A DNA stretch of 64,000 nt from positions 62,001 to 126,000 of the forward strand of contig NZ_FNZM01000006.1 in the NCBI RefSeq assembly GCF_900109265.1. Direction: 5' to 3'. This document shows positions 8,040-18,206 of the stretch, piece after piece. The position numbers and the translations under genes are program-made. This DNA comes from Paraburkholderia tropica (lineage in GTDB: Bacteria; Pseudomonadota; Gammaproteobacteria; Burkholderiales; Burkholderiaceae). The notes below the pieces were generated by a model. That model saw only the letters and a program-made list of their open reading frames with translations. It was not told where the DNA came from and searched no databases. Numbering within the stretch: the stretch's first letter is position 1; each line of letters opens with the position of its first letter.

Positions 8040-10625
8040 ATGCTTGAAAACTTTCGTGCTCACGTAGCCGCACGCGCCGCGCTCGGCATCCCCCCCCTGC
8101 CTCTCACGGCTCAGCAAACTGCCGAGCTGGTGGAACTGCTGACGAATCCGCCCGCAGGCGAAGAGGCCACGCTGGTCGATCTGATCACCAACCGCGTGCC
8201 GGCCGGCGTGGACGAAGCCGCGCGCGTGAAGGCCGGCTTCCTGGCCGCTGTCGCCAAGGGTGAAACCGCCTGCGCGCTGATCTCGCGCGAGCGCGCCACC
8301 GAACTGCTCGGCACGATGCTCGGCGGCTACAACATCGCCCCGCTGATCGAACTGCTGGCCGACCCGGCCGTGGGCACCGTCGCCGCCGACGCGCTCAAGA
8401 AAACCCTGCTGATGTTCGACCAGTTCCACGACGTCAAGGAACTCGCCGACAAGGGCAACGCAAACGCCAAGGCCGTGCTGCAAAGCTGGGCCGACGCCGA
8501 ATGGTTCACGAGCCGTCCGGAAGTCCCGCAAAGCCTGACCATCACGGTCTTCAAGGTCACGGGCGAAACCAACACCGACGACCTGTCGCCGGCGCCGGAC
8601 GCCACCACGCGCCCGGACATCCCGCTGCACGCGCTCGCCATGCTGAAGAACGCCCGTCCCGGCATCACGCCGGAAGAAGACGGCAAGCGCGGCCCGGTCA
8701 AGTTCATCGAATCGCTGAAGGAAAAGGGTCACCTGGTCGCCTACGTCGGCGACGTGGTCGGCACGGGTTCGTCGCGTAAATCGGCCACCAACTCGGTGCT
8801 CTGGTTCACGGGCGAAGACATCCCCTTCATCCCGAACAAGCGCTTCGGCGGCGTGTGCCTCGGCGGCAAGATCGCCCCGATCTTCTACAACACGATGGAA
8901 GACGCCGGCGCACTGCCGATCGAACTCGACGTGTCGCAGATGGAAATGGGCGACGTGGTCGAACTGCGTCCGTACGAAGGCAAGGCGCTGAAGAACGGCG
9001 CCGTGATCGCCGAATTCACGGTCAAGTCCGACGTGCTGTTCGACGAAGTGCGCGCCGGCGGCCGCATTCCGCTGATCATCGGCCGCGGCCTGACCGCCAA
9101 GGCGCGTGAAGCGCTCGGCCTCAAGCCGTCGACGCTGTTCCGTCTGCCGCAACAACCGGTCGACAGCGGCAAGGGCTTCTCGCTGGCGCAGAAGATGGTT
9201 GGCCGCGCCTGCGGTCTGCCGGAAGGCCAGGGCGTGCGCCCGGGCACGTACTGCGAACCGAAGATGACCTCGGTCGGCTCGCAGGACACCACGGGCCCGA
9301 TGACCCGCGACGAACTGAAGGACCTGGCGTGCCTCGGCTTCTCGGCCGACCTCGTCATGCAATCGTTCTGCCACACGGCCGCTTATCCGAAGCCCGTCGA
9401 CGTCAAGACGCACCAGACGCTGCCGAACTTCATCAGCACGCGCGGCGGTATCGCGCTGCGTCCGGGCGACGGCGTGATCCACTCGTGGCTGAACCGCATG
9501 CTGCTGCCCGACACCGTCGGCACCGGCGGCGACTCGCACACGCGCTTCCCGATCGGCATCAGCTTCCCGGCAGGTTCGGGTCTGGTCGCCTTCGCGGCCG
9601 CCACCGGCACGATGCCGCTGGACATGCCGGAATCGGTGCTGGTCCGCTTCAAGGGCAAGATGCAGCCGGGCGTCACGCTGCGCGACCTCGTCAACGCGAT
9701 CCCGCTGTGGGCCATCAAGGAAGGCACGCTGACGGTCGCCAAGCAAGGCAAGAAGAACATTTTCTCGGGCCGCATTCTCGAAATCGAAGGCCTGCCCGAC
9801 CTGAAGGTCGAGCAAGCGTTCGAACTGTCGGATGCGTCGGCTGAGCGTTCGGCTGCCGGTTGCACGGTGCACCTGAACAAGGAACCGATCATCGAGTACC
9901 TCAACAGCAACATCACGCTGCTGAAGTGGATGATCGCGCAAGGCTATCAAGACCCGCGCAGCCTCGAACGCCGTATCAAGGCGATGGAAGCGTGGCTGGC
10001 CGACCCGCAACTGCTCCAGCCGGACGCAGACGCGGAATACGCCGCCGTCATCGAAATCGATCTGGCCGACGTGCATGAGCCGATCGTGGCCTGCCCGAAC
10101 GACCCGGACGACGTGAAGACGCTGTCGGACGTCGCCGGCGCGAAGATCGACGAAGTGTTCATCGGTTCGTGCATGACCAACATCGGTCACTTCCGCGCCG
10201 CGTCGAAGCTGCTCGAAGGCAAGCGTGACATCCCCGTGAAGCTGTGGGTCGCGCCGCCGACCAAGATGGACCAGAAGCAGCTGACCGAAGAAGGCCACTA
10301 CGGCGTGTTCGGCACGGCTGGCGCGCGGACCGAAATGCCGGGCTGCTCGCTGTGCATGGGTAACCAGGCACAGGTGCGCGAAGGCGCGACGGTCATGTCG
10401 ACGTCGACGCGTAACTTCCCGAACCGTCTGGGCAAGAACACGAACGTGTACCTCGGCTCGGCGGAACTGGCGGCGATCTGCTCGCGTCTGGGCAAGATCC
10501 CGACCAAGGAAGAGTACATGGCCGACATGGGCGTGCTGACCGCCAACGGCGACAAGATCTATCAGTACATGAACTTCGACAAGATCGAAGACTTCAAGGA
10601 AGTCGCCGACAGCGTGCAGATCTAA
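8040..10625 (+). CDS. acnB: Aconitate hydratase B
   Basis: An 861-residue bifunctional aconitase B, converting citrate to isocitrate in the TCA cycle and usually also 2-methyl-cis-aconitate in the methylcitrate cycle. The N-terminal HEAT-like domain (about 1-160) and the swivel domain (about 170-380, with [14 protein letters not shown]) precede the catalytic core, which is the AcnB order. The 4Fe-4S ligands are Cys711 (IGSCMTN), Cys769 and Cys772 (CSLC), at the same spacing as in E. coli. The start MLENFRAHV at 8040 is the family start. It has its own promoter (7927-7955) and terminator (10713-10752), so it is monocistronic. Confidence 0.98.
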   Translation: MLENFRAHVAARAALGIPPLPLTAQQTAELVELLTNPPAGEEATLVDLITNRVPAGVDEAARVKAGFLAAVAKGETACALISRERATELLGTMLGGYNIAPLIELLADPAVGTVAADALKKTLLMFDQFHDVKELADKGNANAKAVLQSWADAEWFTSRPEVPQSLTITVFKVTGETNTDDLSPAPDATTRPDIPLHALAMLKNARPGITPEEDGKRGPVKFIESLKEKGHLVAYVGDVVGTGSSRKSATNSVLWFTGEDIPFIPNKRFGGVCLGGKIAPIFYNTMEDAGALPIELDVSQMEMGDVVELRPYEGKALKNGAVIAEFTVKSDVLFDEVRAGGRIPLIIGRGLTAKAREALGLKPSTLFRLPQQPVDSGKGFSLAQKMVGRACGLPEGQGVRPGTYCEPKMTSVGSQDTTGPMTRDELKDLACLGFSADLVMQSFCHTAAYPKPVDVKTHQTLPNFISTRGGIALRPGDGVIHSWLNRMLLPDTVGTGGDSHTRFPIGISFPAGSGLVAFAAATGTMPLDMPESVLVRFKGKMQPGVTLRDLVNAIPLWAIKEGTLTVAKQGKKNIFSGRILEIEGLPDLKVEQAFELSDASAERSAAGCTVHLNKEPIIEYLNSNITLLKWMIAQGYQDPRSLERRIKAMEAWLADPQLLQPDADAEYAAVIEIDLADVHEPIVACPNDPDDVKTLSDVAGAKIDEVFIGSCMTNIGHFRAASKLLEGKRDIPVKLWVAPPTKMDQKQLTEEGHYGVFGTAGARTEMPGCSLCMGNQAQVREGATVMSTSTRNFPNRLGKNTNVYLGSAELAAICSRLGKIPTKEEYMADMGVLTANGDKIYQYMNFDKIEDFKEVADSVQI

Positions 10626-10712
10626 ACGCGACGAGCGGCTACGGCGCGATAGCGGAAACGCAGATTCGCGCCGTCGTCCGGCTCTTCAGTTTTGCGTTTT
10701 AGCGGCATGCCG

Positions 10713-10752
10713 ATAGCGCCGCAGGCTCCAGGCCTGCGGCGCTATTTTTTTT
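10713..10752 (+). terminator. Rho-independent terminator of acnB
   Basis: A 14-base perfect stem (10713-10726 with 10732-10745), a 5-base loop and an uninterrupted T run to 10752, about 90 bases after the acnB stop. Confidence 0.93.
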
Positions 10753-10779
10753 GTGGATCGCGCGGATTCAGGTGCAGTG

Positions 10780-11949
10780 TCACGCCCGCTCGGGCGCACT
10801 CGCCGACGGCATCAGCAGCATCGCCACGACGAGCGAGATGACGCATCCGGCCAGCACTTCCTCGATACGCAGGCGCGCGAGCGGCACGATCGCGAAACCC
10901 AGTTGCCCGTAGACGAGCCCGACCAGCATCGTGATGAAGAAGACGCCGCGCGCATAAGCGTGAAGAATGTAATAGGCCCAGCCGAACACCGATAAGGCCG
11001 TCGCCGCCACCAGCAGCCAGGGCTCGTGGCCGCAGAGGCCGATGAGCAGCACGCTCGCCGCCGCGCCCGTGAGCGTGCCCGCGATGCGCTTCATCACGCG
11101 GGCGCGCGTGCCCTGATGCGAGGTCGTGCCGAGAAACACCACGAAGGTGCTGATGACGGCCCACATCGCGCGATCCGCCGACAACGCGCTGCCCGCCAGC
11201 ATCGCCAGCAACGCCGCGACGGTCGCGACCAGCGCCGGGCGCCACGCGAGCCGGTGCAGCCGATGTGCGAGCAACTCGCTCAACGGCCGCCGCGAAGGCC
11301 GCCCCGTGACGAGCACATCGGCGGCAAGACGCAGCGCCAGTGCAATGCGCGCCTTCGCCGCCGCGACGCTCGCGGGCACGCCGCGCACGAAGGCTGCGCG
11401 CGATCGCGACGACGCCGCCTCCACACGCTCGACCGGAATCAACACGCGCCCCACGAACGCGACGACGAGCGTCGCCAGCGCCATGCCGGTCAGCATCTCC
11501 GTGAGGCGCGCATCCACGGGATGCAGATACAGGCCGAGGTAAAACGCCACCAGCGTCAGCAACGCCGCGCCCACCGCGCGCGCGCCGAGCGACTGGCACA
11601 ACATCCCGACGAACACGACGAGCAGCGAGCCCGCGTCGCGCCACATCGGTTGCGCGGCGACCGTGGCGGCGGCCGCGAACGCCGCGCAGGCGCAACCGCA
11701 CAAGATCAGCAGCGACACCAGCCAGCCGGAAAGCCGCGCCTCGCGCAGAAACAGCGGCGCGATCATCGCGAACAGTGCGGCGGGGACGGCGAGCGTCGCG
11801 GTCTGATGGTGCTGGAGCGCCCACGGCACGCCAAGGCTCGCAGTGAGCAGGCTCGCGAGCGTGGAGCGTGCGGCGCCGCGTAGACGCGCGAATTCGGGGT
11901 CGTGGAGCAGTGCGCGGTTGACGGCGCGTGAACAGGCGGCGGCGATCAT
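10780..11949 (-). CDS. FUSC family inner-membrane protein
   Basis: A 389-residue integral membrane protein of the FUSC (fusaric acid resistance / aromatic acid efflux) superfamily. About six helices lie in the first 160 residues (ALFAMIAPLFL, LLILCGCACAAFAAA), then a soluble linker, then a second membrane block with the FUSC-like WAVISTFVVFLGTTSHQGTRARVMKRIAGT. This segment is the conserved signature of the C-terminal half. The ATG at 11947-11949 is chosen because upstream in-frame sequence has shadow-type composition. It diverges from the hemerythrin gene. The cargo is unknown. Confidence 0.87.
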   Translation of the reverse strand: MIAAACSRAVNRALLHDPEFARLRGAARSTLASLLTASLGVPWALQHHQTATLAVPAALFAMIAPLFLREARLSGWLVSLLILCGCACAAFAAAATVAAQPMWRDAGSLLVVFVGMLCQSLGARAVGAALLTLVAFYLGLYLHPVDARLTEMLTGMALATLVVAFVGRVLIPVERVEAASSRSRAAFVRGVPASVAAAKARIALALRLAADVLVTGRPSRRPLSELLAHRLHRLAWRPALVATVAALLAMLAGSALSADRAMWAVISTFVVFLGTTSHQGTRARVMKRIAGTLTGAAASVLLIGLCGHEPWLLVAATALSVFGWAYYILHAYARGVFFITMLVGLVYGQLGFAIVPLARLRIEEVLAGCVISLVVAMLLMPSASAPERA

Positions 11950-12447
11950 GGTCGACGATATCCGTGCAGGTCGGCATCCGGCTTGTGGCCGTATCCGACG
12001 TCCGGGCGTGAAGCCCGGCGATGAGGGGACGCCGGATGCGTCGCCCAACCGGGATCTCCGGTCCTGCGCGCGCACGGCGAGACAGTCCCCGGGCCGCGAG
12101 CGCCTGTGTCGAGGGTACGACGTGCGGCGCGCGGCTCGGGTTTTCCCGAATGATATCTGGTCAAAAAAGCGCGGGCGTGTCGATGCTTCCCGATGCCCTG
12201 CGCAGAACGTGCAGCACCTGCCGCCTGCACCCCTGCACGCCTGCATCGCCGGATCGAGTTGAATCGCGTGGGCGGCGCGCAAGGTTGCGCCGAGGAACGC
12301 GCCCATGCTTTCGCCGCAGTCGCGCGAACCCATTTGCCGCAGCCCCGGCAGCCCGCCTCCTTGCGCGAGATCATCGAGCGAACCGCGCGGCGTTGCTATC
12401 TTGATAATTTCCCCGAGACAGCCGTTGTGCTCGCTCCGCCCCGCCTC
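11950..12447. other. Intergenic region between FUSC and hemerythrin genes
   Basis: About 500 bases with no supported gene; reading frames across it have low-complexity Arg/Ala composition typical of antisense shadows. A short hairpin CCGGGC-GTGAA-GCCCGG lies at 12002-12018. It must hold the promoters of both divergent genes, though I cannot point to them with confidence. Confidence 0.5.
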
Positions 12448-12870
12448 ATGTCCTCGCCCGTCGCGTCTTCTCCCTCGCTTTTGCCTCCCGAGCTGCAACT
12501 CGGCGAGCCCGTCACCGACGCCATGCACACCGAATTCGTGCGCCTGCTCGACCTCGCGCACGATGCACCGGACGCGGCGCTCGTCGGCGCGCTCGACGTG
12601 TGGATCGCGCACACGCGCGAGCATTTTGCGCAAGAAGAGCGCTGGATGGAGGCGCTCGAATTCGGGCCGCGTCATTGCCACGCGGGCCAGCATCGCCACG
12701 CGCTGCACGTCGCCGGCCTCGTGCGCGACGAGATCGCGCAGAACGCGCGCTTCGATCTCGGCCGACGGTTGATCGGCGAATTGCGCGAGTGGTTCGCGTT
12801 TCACGTCAAGACCATGGATTCGATGATGATCGGCCACATGCGCGAGACCGGCGTCGCGCCCGTCGTCTGA
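12448..12870 (+). CDS. Bacteriohemerythrin
   Basis: A 140-residue single-domain hemerythrin that binds O2 (or NO) at a di-iron site in a four-helix bundle. All expected ligands are present: His27 in helix A (DAMHTEF), the HTREHFAQEERWM segment with His and Glu, HCHAGQHRHAL with paired His, and HVKTMD with the final His and Asp. The ATG at 12448 (MSSPVASS) begins the domain with normal spacing. It stands 77 bases before the hydroxylase gene and may be co-transcribed with it. Confidence 0.92.
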   Translation: MSSPVASSPSLLPPELQLGEPVTDAMHTEFVRLLDLAHDAPDAALVGALDVWIAHTREHFAQEERWMEALEFGPRHCHAGQHRHALHVAGLVRDEIAQNARFDLGRRLIGELREWFAFHVKTMDSMMIGHMRETGVAPVV

Positions 12871-12947
12871 CGCGCGCCGCGCTTTCGTGCCCGCGCTCCG
12901 GCGCATCGCTGTTTCCTTTCCGCTCACTCCCTCCGCAGAACAGGTCC

Positions 12948-14144
12948 ATGAATCACGATGTCATCATCGTCGGGGGCGGCCCCGTCGGTCTCTGTCTCGC
13001 GCGTGCGCTCAGCGGCCGCGGCCTGCGCATCGCGCTCGTCGAGCAACAGCCGCTCGACGTGATCGCCGCGCCCGCCTTCGACGGCCGCGAAATCGCGCTC
13101 ACGCAACCCTCCGTGCGCCTGATGCGCGAACTCGGCCTGTGGGAGCGTATCGACGCCGACGCCCGCTCGCCGATGCGCGCCGCGAAAATCTTCAACGGCC
13201 TCTCCACGCATGCGCTCGAAATCGGCAGCGACTCGCGCGAGCATGCGGAGCTGGGCTGGCTGGTCGCCAACCAGGTCATCCGCCGGGCGGCTTTCGACGC
13301 GTTGCAGGCGAACATCGCCACGCACGGCGATGTCACGGTGATCGCGGGCGAAGCGGTCAGCGCTGTGGACACCGGCGCCGAAGCGGCGCGCGTGACGCTC
13401 GACAACGGCACGGTCTTGACGGGCGCGCTGGTCGTGGCCGCCGACAGCCGCTTTTCCGCGACGCGCCGCATGATGGGCATCGCCGCCGATCTGCACGACT
13501 TCGGCAAGACCATGCTCGTCTGCCGCATGACGCACGAGCTGCCGCATCGCGAGGCGGCCTGGGAGTGGTTCGGCTACGGCCAGACGCTCGCGCTGCTGCC
13601 GATGAACGCGCATGCGCCGAGCGGCGCGCATCAGTCGTCGGTCGTGCTCACGCTGCCCGCGCACGAAATCAGCGCGCTCGCGGCGCTCGATGCTGAAGCG
13701 TTCGGCGCGAATCTCGAAAGGCGTTTCGCGCGGCGGCTCGGCGCGATGCAACTGGTCAGCACGCGCCATCTCTATCCGCTGGTTTCGGTCTACGCGGACC
13801 GCTTCGCGGCCACGCGTTTTGCCGCGATCGGCGACGCGGCCGTGGGCATGCATCCGGTCACGGCGCACGGCTTCAACTTCGGCCTCGCGAGCGTCGAAAC
13901 GCTTTGCGAGTGCCTGACGACCGCGCTGCGCGAAGGCGGCGATATCGGCGCGCTGAACGTGTTGCGCCGCTACGAGAGCCGCCATCGACGCGCGACGCGG
14001 CCGCTGTTTCTGGCCACGCGCCTGATCACCGAGATCTACACCAACGGCACGCTGCCCGCGCGCCTCGCGCGCAACGTCATGCTGCGCGCGGCCTCGCATC
14101 TCGCGCCGTTCCGCAAAGCCGTGGCCGCTTCGCTGACCGGATAA
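12948..14144 (+). CDS. UbiH/UbiM-type FAD monooxygenase (ubiquinone biosynthesis)
   Basis: A 398-residue flavoprotein hydroxylase. The FAD dinucleotide motif DVIIVGGGPVGLCLARAL opens the protein, and GDAAVGMHPVTAHGFNFGL near residue 300 is the second FAD site of the UbiH/UbiF/COQ6 family. The family adds hydroxyls to the quinone ring during ubiquinone synthesis. The early PAFDGREIALT segment recalls UbiM, the relaxed-specificity member in some proteobacteria, but I cannot separate UbiM from UbiH or UbiF with certainty. A preceding O2-binding hemerythrin gene is suggestive context. A possible terminator follows at 14351. Confidence 0.88.
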   Translation: MNHDVIIVGGGPVGLCLARALSGRGLRIALVEQQPLDVIAAPAFDGREIALTQPSVRLMRELGLWERIDADARSPMRAAKIFNGLSTHALEIGSDSREHAELGWLVANQVIRRAAFDALQANIATHGDVTVIAGEAVSAVDTGAEAARVTLDNGTVLTGALVVAADSRFSATRRMMGIAADLHDFGKTMLVCRMTHELPHREAAWEWFGYGQTLALLPMNAHAPSGAHQSSVVLTLPAHEISALAALDAEAFGANLERRFARRLGAMQLVSTRHLYPLVSVYADRFAATRFAAIGDAAVGMHPVTAHGFNFGLASVETLCECLTTALREGGDIGALNVLRRYESRHRRATRPLFLATRLITEIYTNGTLPARLARNVMLRAASHLAPFRKAVAASLTG

Positions 14145-14666
14145 TCAGCACATTGGATGACGAAAAATTACCGGCGCTCGCCCACGCGCCGGTTTCAAAA
14201 ACGGCAAAGGTCCGCCGTCAATAAAAGCAAAACGAAATACGCACGAAATACAATCGAAATATTTCAATAAATTAATAACAGGAATTTTACAATTTATTTC
14301 AGCGTCGAATTGATAAATTCGAACCGGATTATCAACGAGTTAATTCAAAGCAACGCGGCCCTCGACGGCCGCGTTGTGCTTTTCACGCTGTAAACCCCTG
14401 CCCGCAAGCCGCTCGCCGCCGGCTTTCAATTGCCCGATTCCTGCCGGGCGTCAAACGTCTTCATTACCTGCATCGACTGCAATAATCGCCGAAAAACGCC
14501 TGCCGGATATTCGGAATTCTTTATAAAAGTTTCACACTCGAATGATTCAATGCGCCCACTTTGACGGCACCTCAAAGAATCCCGATTGCGATTATTGCAA
14601 TTAACCCACTGCTTGCTTTCAACCCAATAAGACGAAGCGCCATACTAAAATCCAGGAGCGCGCGAA
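14145..14666. other. AT-rich intergenic region
   Basis: About 520 bases clearly richer in A+T than anything else in the window, especially 14215-14340 and 14510-14660. It has small palindromes such as GAATT-GATA-AATTC near 14308-14321 but no supported gene. It separates the ubiquinone gene from the secreted phosphatase and probably carries the latter's promoter. Confidence 0.6.
14351..14385 (+). terminator. Probable terminator after the UbiH/UbiM-type gene
   Basis: CAACGCGGCC (14351-14360) pairs with GGCCGCGTTG (14367-14376) over a 6-base loop, followed by TGCTTTT. It lies 207 bases past the stop, so the link to that gene is tentative. Confidence 0.6.
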
Positions 14667-16448
14667 ATGCAACACAGAAAAGCTTTGCTATCCATCTCGT
14701 TCGCTGCGGCGGTCGCCACCATCGCGGCCTGCGGCAGCAGCAACAACACGCCGTCCAGTTCGACGACGGCGGCCGTGTCGCCGCAAGACGCGCTCGCGAC
14801 GAGCACGCCGATCAAGCACCTCGTGGTCATCTTCGGCGAGAACGAGTCCTTCGACCATTACTTCGGCACCTATCCGAACGCGCAGAACCCCGAAGGCGAG
14901 CCGACGTTTACGGCAGCCTCGGGCACGCCGACCGTCAACGGTCTCACGACCGCGCTCTTGACGAGCAACCCGACCGTCGCGAACACGAAGAACCCGAGCG
15001 GGACCAACATCAATCCGTTCCGCCTCGACCGTTCGCAGGCCGCCACGGAAAGCCAGAACCACAACTACACGCCGGAACAGCTCGCCGCCGACGACGGGAA
15101 GATGGATCTGTATCCGCTGAACACCGGCAATAACGCCGTGGGTTCGGCGAACACGTTCGGCGAGCCGGGCCTCGTGATGGGTTATTTCGACGGCAACACC
15201 GTGACCGCGCTCTGGAACTACGCGCAGCACTTCGCGATGAGCGACAACGCGTACACGGACACCTACGGTCCGTCGACGCCGGGCGCGATCTCGGTGATCT
15301 CGGGCCAGCACAACGGCGCCGTGGTGACGTCGAGCGGCGCGGTCGTCACGGGCAGCGCGACGACGAGCCCGTCGACCGACGTGGTGTACGACCTGCAAGG
15401 CGGCTGGACGCTCGTCGGCGACCTCGACCCGACCGGCGACGCCTGCACGGTCGCGGCCGGTTCGAGCACGACGGCGGCGATGTCCTCGAAGAACATCGGC
15501 GATCTGCTGAATTCGAGCGGCGTCACGTGGGGCGGCTTCATGGGCGGCTTCAATCTGCAGACCGTGAACGCGAACGGCACGACGGGCTGCAACCGCTCGA
15601 CGTATTCGTCGGTGCTCGGCGCGAGCGAAAACGACTACGTGCAGCATCACGCGTGGTTCCAGTACTACACGAGCACGCAGAACCTCGCGCATACGCGTCC
15701 GTCGTCGGTGGCGGCGATCGGCTACACCGATCCGCTCGACAACACGGCCACGCCGGTGCATCACCAGTACGACGTGAACGACTTCTTCACGGCGGTCAAG
15801 GCGGGCAACTTCCCGTCGGTGAGCTTCCTGAAGGCACCGGCGGTCGCCGACGCCCACCCTGGCAACTCCGATCCGCTCGACGAACAGTCGTTCGTGACGA
15901 GCGTGGTGAACTTCCTCCAGCAGCAGCCCGACTGGAAGAACACCGCGGTCATCGTGACCTACGACGACTCGGACGGCTGGTACGACCACCAGTACATCGC
16001 GCCGACGACCTCCTCGTTCGACTCGACCTCGGCGGAAACGACGGGCCAGACGACCAAGACGGCCGTGACGGGCGCCGACCAGCTCAACGGCGCGGGCGTG
16101 TGTAACGCCACGGGCGCGGTGCAAGGCGCGGGCGTGAACGGCGGCGCCGTGAATGGCCGCTGCGGTCCGGGCACGCGCATTCCGTTCCTCGTGATCTCGC
16201 CGTACGCCAAGGCGAATTTCGTCGACGGCACCACCGTGGTCACACAGTCCTCGGTCGTGCGCTTCATCGAGGACAACTGGCTCGGCGGCGCGCGCATCGG
16301 CCAGGGCTCGAACGACGCGAACGCGGGCAGCATCATGAACCTGTTCAACTTCGCGAGCACGTCGCCGATCGCGCCGCTGTATCTCGACTCGAACAAGGGC
16401 ACGCAGCTCTCGTCGGCGCCCGCTGCGATCACCGGGCCGTCGCTCTAA
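14667..16448 (+). CDS. Secreted phosphoesterase (AcpA/phospholipase C-like) lipoprotein
   Basis: A 593-residue member of the phosphoesterase family that includes bacterial non-haemolytic phospholipase C and acid phosphatase AcpA. Residues 1-21 are a lipoprotein signal with lipobox TIAAC (Cys22). The active site begins at VIFGENESFDHYFGTYP, and the second metal/nucleotide motif VIVTYDDSDGWYDHQY occurs near residue 430, both diagnostic. The next gene encodes a cytochrome c peroxidase, a pairing I recall from other Burkholderia genomes. Phosphate scavenging or phospholipid hydrolysis in the periplasm is inferred; the substrate cannot be fixed. Confidence 0.9.
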   Translation: MQHRKALLSISFAAAVATIAACGSSNNTPSSSTTAAVSPQDALATSTPIKHLVVIFGENESFDHYFGTYPNAQNPEGEPTFTAASGTPTVNGLTTALLTSNPTVANTKNPSGTNINPFRLDRSQAATESQNHNYTPEQLAADDGKMDLYPLNTGNNAVGSANTFGEPGLVMGYFDGNTVTALWNYAQHFAMSDNAYTDTYGPSTPGAISVISGQHNGAVVTSSGAVVTGSATTSPSTDVVYDLQGGWTLVGDLDPTGDACTVAAGSSTTAAMSSKNIGDLLNSSGVTWGGFMGGFNLQTVNANGTTGCNRSTYSSVLGASENDYVQHHAWFQYYTSTQNLAHTRPSSVAAIGYTDPLDNTATPVHHQYDVNDFFTAVKAGNFPSVSFLKAPAVADAHPGNSDPLDEQSFVTSVVNFLQQQPDWKNTAVIVTYDDSDGWYDHQYIAPTTSSFDSTSAETTGQTTKTAVTGADQLNGAGVCNATGAVQGAGVNGGAVNGRCGPGTRIPFLVISPYAKANFVDGTTVVTQSSVVRFIEDNWLGGARIGQGSNDANAGSIMNLFNFASTSPIAPLYLDSNKGTQLSSAPAAITGPSL

Positions 16449-16654
16449 GCGTCGCCTCGTCGCATCCAGCGCAACGTTTGACCATCGACGGGCGTCCCGG
16501 CTTCCCTGCATCGTTTGACGCAGCGTTGGGACGCTCTTGCGCATCGGTCCGGCCACGGTCGGATCGATGCTTTTTTCCTGGCTTGTTCCTCTTTACAGCG
16601 CCCGGCATGCACGCAGGTTCGCCGGGCCTCGCGGGCATCGCTCATCACTCGTCT

Positions 16655-18100
16655 ATGTCAACGCAACCGTACCGTCCGTCCCCTTCCGCCGAGTCCTCCG
16701 CGCCCAAGGGGCCGCCCGGCGCCAGCCGGACACGCGGCCGCACGCGCCTGCTGACCGGCTGCGCGGTCGCGCTGTTCGCGCTCGCCGGGCTGGCCGGCTA
16801 CGCGCTCGCCTATCCCGAACGCATGCCCGCCGCCGTGGGCGACGCGGTGGAAGACCTCACCGGCGCCAATCCGCATCCCGTGCAGCTCGTGTTGCCGCCG
16901 CAGGCGCCGCTGAGCGCGGTCGCGAAACTCGGCAAGCAGATTTTTTACGACACGTCGTTGTCCGCGTCGGGCAAGCAGTCGTGCGCGTCGTGTCATAGCG
17001 CGACGCGTGGCTACGGTCCGCCGAACGATCTCGACGCCCAACTGGGCGGCCCGAATCTCGATCGCCAGAGCTATCGTCCACCGCCCTCGCTCGCGTATCT
17101 GTATCGCCAGGCGCCGTTCAGCATCGGCCCCGATGCCGCCGACGCCGCCGCGCCGCCCGACTTCAACGCGCTCGCCCAGGCCGCCAAGGGCACGCAGCGC
17201 GCCGACAAGGTCGCGGGCGCGACGCCCACGACCGTCGCCATGGTGCCGGTGGGCGGCCTGTTCTGGGACGGTCGCGCCGATTCGTATCAGCGCCAGGCGC
17301 TCGGGCCGCTGCTCAATCCGACCGAAATGGCGAACCCGGATGCCGCCACGGTCGCCGCGAAGCTCGCGCACGCGTCGTACTCGGACACCTTCCGCAAACT
17401 GTTCGGCCCGCGCATCTTCGACAACCCGACCTTGCTGACCGCCGAGGCGATGTTCGCGGTCGGCCGCTTCGAATTCGAGGAACCGGATTTCCACGCGTTC
17501 ACGAGCAAATACGACGACTGGCTGCAAGGCAAGGCGCGGCTCACGCACGCGGAACTGCGCGGCCTGCGTCTGTTCAACGATTCGAAGAAGGCGAATTGCG
17601 CCGGTTGCCACTTGAGCCAGCCGACCTCGGACGGCCTGCCGCCGCTCTTCACCGACACGCAGTACGAAGCGCTCGGCGTGCCGCGCAATCCGCGCCTGGA
17701 AGCGAATCGCGATCCGAAATTCTTCGACCTCGGACTGTGCGGGCCGATCCGCCAGGACCTCGCGCAGCAGACGCAGTATTGCGGCATGTTCCTCACGCCG
17801 ACGCTGCGCAACAGCGCGATTCGTCACGTGTATTTCCACAACGGCGTCTATCACGATCTGAAGCAGGTGATGGACTTCTACAACCTGCGCAATACCGATC
17901 CGGGCAAGATCTATCCGCGCGACGCTTCGGGCAAGGTGCAGATGTACAACGACATTCCGAAGGCGTGGCAAGGCAACGTCGATTACGCCGATGCGCCGTT
18001 CGACCGCAAGCCGACCGATCAGCCCGCGATGTCCGATCAGGATATCCAGGACATCATCGCGTTCATCAGCACGCTCACGGACGGCTACAAGGCGAAGTGA
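16655..18100 (+). CDS. Di-haem cytochrome c peroxidase family protein
   Basis: A 481-residue periplasmic peroxidase of the CcpA/MauG family. A single membrane anchor lies at about residues 30-53 (LLTGCAVALFALAGLAGY). The two c-haem sites are CASCH (Cys110) and CAGCH (Cys315). The family reduces H2O2 with electrons from small cytochromes or modifies proteins. The ATG at 16655 is preferred; an in-frame ATG at 16607 would add 16 residues. It is 206 bases downstream of the phosphoesterase, on the same strand, and ends in the terminator at 18131. Confidence 0.9.
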   Translation: MSTQPYRPSPSAESSAPKGPPGASRTRGRTRLLTGCAVALFALAGLAGYALAYPERMPAAVGDAVEDLTGANPHPVQLVLPPQAPLSAVAKLGKQIFYDTSLSASGKQSCASCHSATRGYGPPNDLDAQLGGPNLDRQSYRPPPSLAYLYRQAPFSIGPDAADAAAPPDFNALAQAAKGTQRADKVAGATPTTVAMVPVGGLFWDGRADSYQRQALGPLLNPTEMANPDAATVAAKLAHASYSDTFRKLFGPRIFDNPTLLTAEAMFAVGRFEFEEPDFHAFTSKYDDWLQGKARLTHAELRGLRLFNDSKKANCAGCHLSQPTSDGLPPLFTDTQYEALGVPRNPRLEANRDPKFFDLGLCGPIRQDLAQQTQYCGMFLTPTLRNSAIRHVYFHNGVYHDLKQVMDFYNLRNTDPGKIYPRDASGKVQMYNDIPKAWQGNVDYADAPFDRKPTDQPAMSDQDIQDIIAFISTLTDGYKAK

Positions 18101-18130
18101 GCGCGGCTGCCGGTATTGGCACGAGGCGAA

Positions 18131-18166
18131 AAAAAACGCGCGGAGCGATCCGCGCGTTTTTTGTTT
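18131..18166. terminator. Bidirectional terminator
   Basis: AAAAAACGCGCGGA (18131-18144) and TCCGCGCGTTTTTT (18149-18162) form a perfect 14-pair stem with a 4-base loop, with A and T runs on both sides. It can end both the peroxidase (+) and the KfrA-like gene (-). Confidence 0.92.
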
Positions 18167-18206
18167 TGTCGACCGGCCAGGCTCGCCGGTGCGTGCGTCC
18201 AAAGCG

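Noticed and set aside
7878..10298. A long open frame antisense to acnB (about 800 residues)
   Set aside because: It is rich in His, Arg, Val and Asp with no domain, a mirror of GC-rich codon use in acnB. Many such antisense frames occur across the window and were left out.
12193..12447. N-terminal extension of the hemerythrin to 12193
   Set aside because: The 85 extra residues are Arg/Ala/Pro-rich with no similarity to hemerythrins; the domain begins soon after the ATG at 12448.
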